Below, in pieces: positions 63,050-64,000 of a DNA stretch of 64,000 nucleotides (position 1 is its first letter; each line of letters opens with the position of its first letter). A program made the position numbers and the translations under genes. The stretch is from Proluteimonas luteida (GTDB lineage Bacteria > Pseudomonadota > Gammaproteobacteria > Xanthomonadales > Xanthomonadaceae). The notes below the pieces were generated by a model that was not told the origin of the DNA, did not search any database, and was given only the letters and a program-made list of their open reading frames with translations. The stretch is taken from NCBI RefSeq assembly GCF_021191695.1, contig NZ_JAIWPT010000011.1:99238-163237 (forward strand), written 5' to 3'.

Positions 63050-63810
63050 GTCGGCCTCCGGTTTCGGTGCAGGGGTCGGGGTCGGGCGCGTCGCAGCCAC
63101 GCGGTCTGCGCGGCGATGGCCACCGCGATGGCGACCGCCACCCACGCCGACACCGCCGCGCCCGGCAGCGTCGACTGCGACTGCTGGATGTGGACGGCGA
63201 CCAGCCCCCACAGGGCGATCGCCAGATACGCGATGTTGCCACGCATGCGCGCGTTGAGGGCCAGCAGCAGCGCGGCGGCCAGTGCCCACAGCGCCAGGCT
63301 CCATCCGAGCATGTCGCCGGTGGGCAGCAGGCGGTAGGCGACGATGGTCTGGGCGAGGTTGAGGAAAGCCGCCAGCGACAGCCAGCCGGCATGGATCGAC
63401 AGCGCCAGCCACGCCACGCGGCGGCCGGTCGCGGCGCCGGGGCGCGAGAGCTGCAGTGCGCACCAGGCCAGCGCCGCCAGCGCGCCGAAGATCACCAGCA
63501 GGCACAGCCAGAACAGGCCCGCGGAGAACAGCGGCATCCAGATCGCGGTCAGGAAGAACCCCAGCGCCGCGGCCGGGGCGATCCGCGCCAGCAGCGGATC
63601 GTTGCGGCGCGCGCCGGTCGCCTGCCAGACGCCGTACAGCAGGTCGAGCAGGAAGATCAGGCCCCAGACCGAGAACGCGTAGCCGGCGGCGATCAGCAGC
63701 GTGGGGTAGCGGCCCGACACCGTGCCCTGGTCGGGCCCGAACGCGCCGGTCTGCGACAGCCAGCCGACCAGCGGCATCGCGATCGACAACAGCAGCACGA
63801 GCAGGCGCAT
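63046..63810 (-). CDS. TspO/MBR-like tryptophan-rich membrane protein
   Basis: A 254-residue inner-membrane protein with about seven to eight helices. The segment YPTLLIAAGYAFSVWGLIFL is the family signature (AGYAFSIWGLIY-like) of the longer TspO/MBR-related proteins, and Trp residues recur in loops. TspO relatives bind porphyrins and affect haem and stress responses. The ATG of MRLLVLLLSIAM was chosen. It is coupled to the EF-hand gene downstream. Confidence 0.75.
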   Translation of the reverse strand: MRLLVLLLSIAMPLVGWLSQTGAFGPDQGTVSGRYPTLLIAAGYAFSVWGLIFLLDLLYGVWQATGARRNDPLLARIAPAAALGFFLTAIWMPLFSAGLFWLCLLVIFGALAALAWCALQLSRPGAATGRRVAWLALSIHAGWLSLAAFLNLAQTIVAYRLLPTGDMLGWSLALWALAAALLLALNARMRGNIAYLAIALWGLVAVHIQQSQSTLPGAAVSAWVAVAIAVAIAAQTAWLRRARPRPLHRNRRPT

Positions 63811-63895
63811 GGCGGCACTCCGGGAATCTGGCGGTGAGATGCTCGCACCGGTGGCGTGAATGCGGCGCAGAGTGTAGATACCGTCTTGCGGCGGC

Positions 63896-64000
63896 CTATG
63901 CAATGGCGTGCTGGGGATCGAATGGCTTGCCCGAACGTAGGACGCCCCAGACCAGGTGGAGGAGCTTGCGCATGACGGCGCAGACGATGACCTTGCCGGG
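63896..64000 (-). mobile_element. IS110-family transposase, 3' end only
   Basis: The frame reads GKVIVCAVMRKLLHLVWGVL and SGKPFDPQHAIA before a stop, a typical C-terminus of IS110-family (Transposase_20) enzymes. The gene enters from outside the right edge. The exact IS end and any flanking repeat could not be determined. Confidence 0.75.

Overview
The window looks like chromosome from a high-GC gammaproteobacterium of the Xanthomonadaceae/Lysobacteraceae (Lysobacter/Luteimonas-like). This rests on the very GC-rich codon use, Xanthomonad-type protein sequences (AceE, MaeB, OprP-type porins, DUF2884, caa3-type CtaG), short dispersed palindromic repeats of the kind common in these genomes, and integron attC sites of the Xanthomonas type. 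No rRNA, tRNA or CRISPR array was seen.

Layout. 1-5.5 kb: two OprP/OprO-like porins flank a C4-dicarboxylate transporter and a secreted esterase. 5.6-14 kb: malic enzyme (maeB), a three-copy 130-bp repeat, a histidine kinase with two single-domain response regulators, and pyruvate dehydrogenase E1 (aceE). maeB and aceE share a promoter-like sequence, and aceE carries an in-frame palindromic insertion. 14.2-20.7 kb: an AT-richer array of about fifteen attC-like sites with small promoter-poor genes (lipoproteins, a VOC protein, a GNAT acetyltransferase, TPR proteins, unknowns), an IS110-type remnant and truncated cassettes. No integron integrase is present, so this is best read as a decayed integron cassette array (CALIN).

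20.9-25.1 kb: a Fur-box-like site, a TonB receptor, a methyltransferase interrupted by one in-frame amber codon, and a 181-bp MITE-like element with a 5-bp target duplication at the methyltransferase stop. 25.3-38.9 kb: amidohydrolase, universal stress protein, a TetR regulator divergent from a metallo-hydrolase, a beta-lactamase-like hydrolase, an arylamine N-acetyltransferase behind a SoxR-box-like operator, an AIM24/GYF protein, an outer-membrane protein, a YcaQ-like protein, a lipase, a stress SDR, a transglutaminase-like protein and CsbD. 39-54 kb: DinG-type helicase, small membrane and secreted proteins, an SDR, a second serine hydrolase, a LigB-type dioxygenase, an MFS exporter, an FMN-binding stress protein with a histone-like tail, an aldo/keto reductase and an MscS channel.

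54.3-61.9 kb: a respiratory cluster with a ferredoxin-reductase-like flavoprotein with a membrane domain, caa3-type CtaG, a HemJ/CopD-like protein, a DUF2231 protein, a fused cytochrome oxidase subunit I+III and subunit II. The right end has a hypothetical protein, an EF-hand protein, a TspO-like membrane protein and the 3' end of an IS110-family transposase cut by the window edge.
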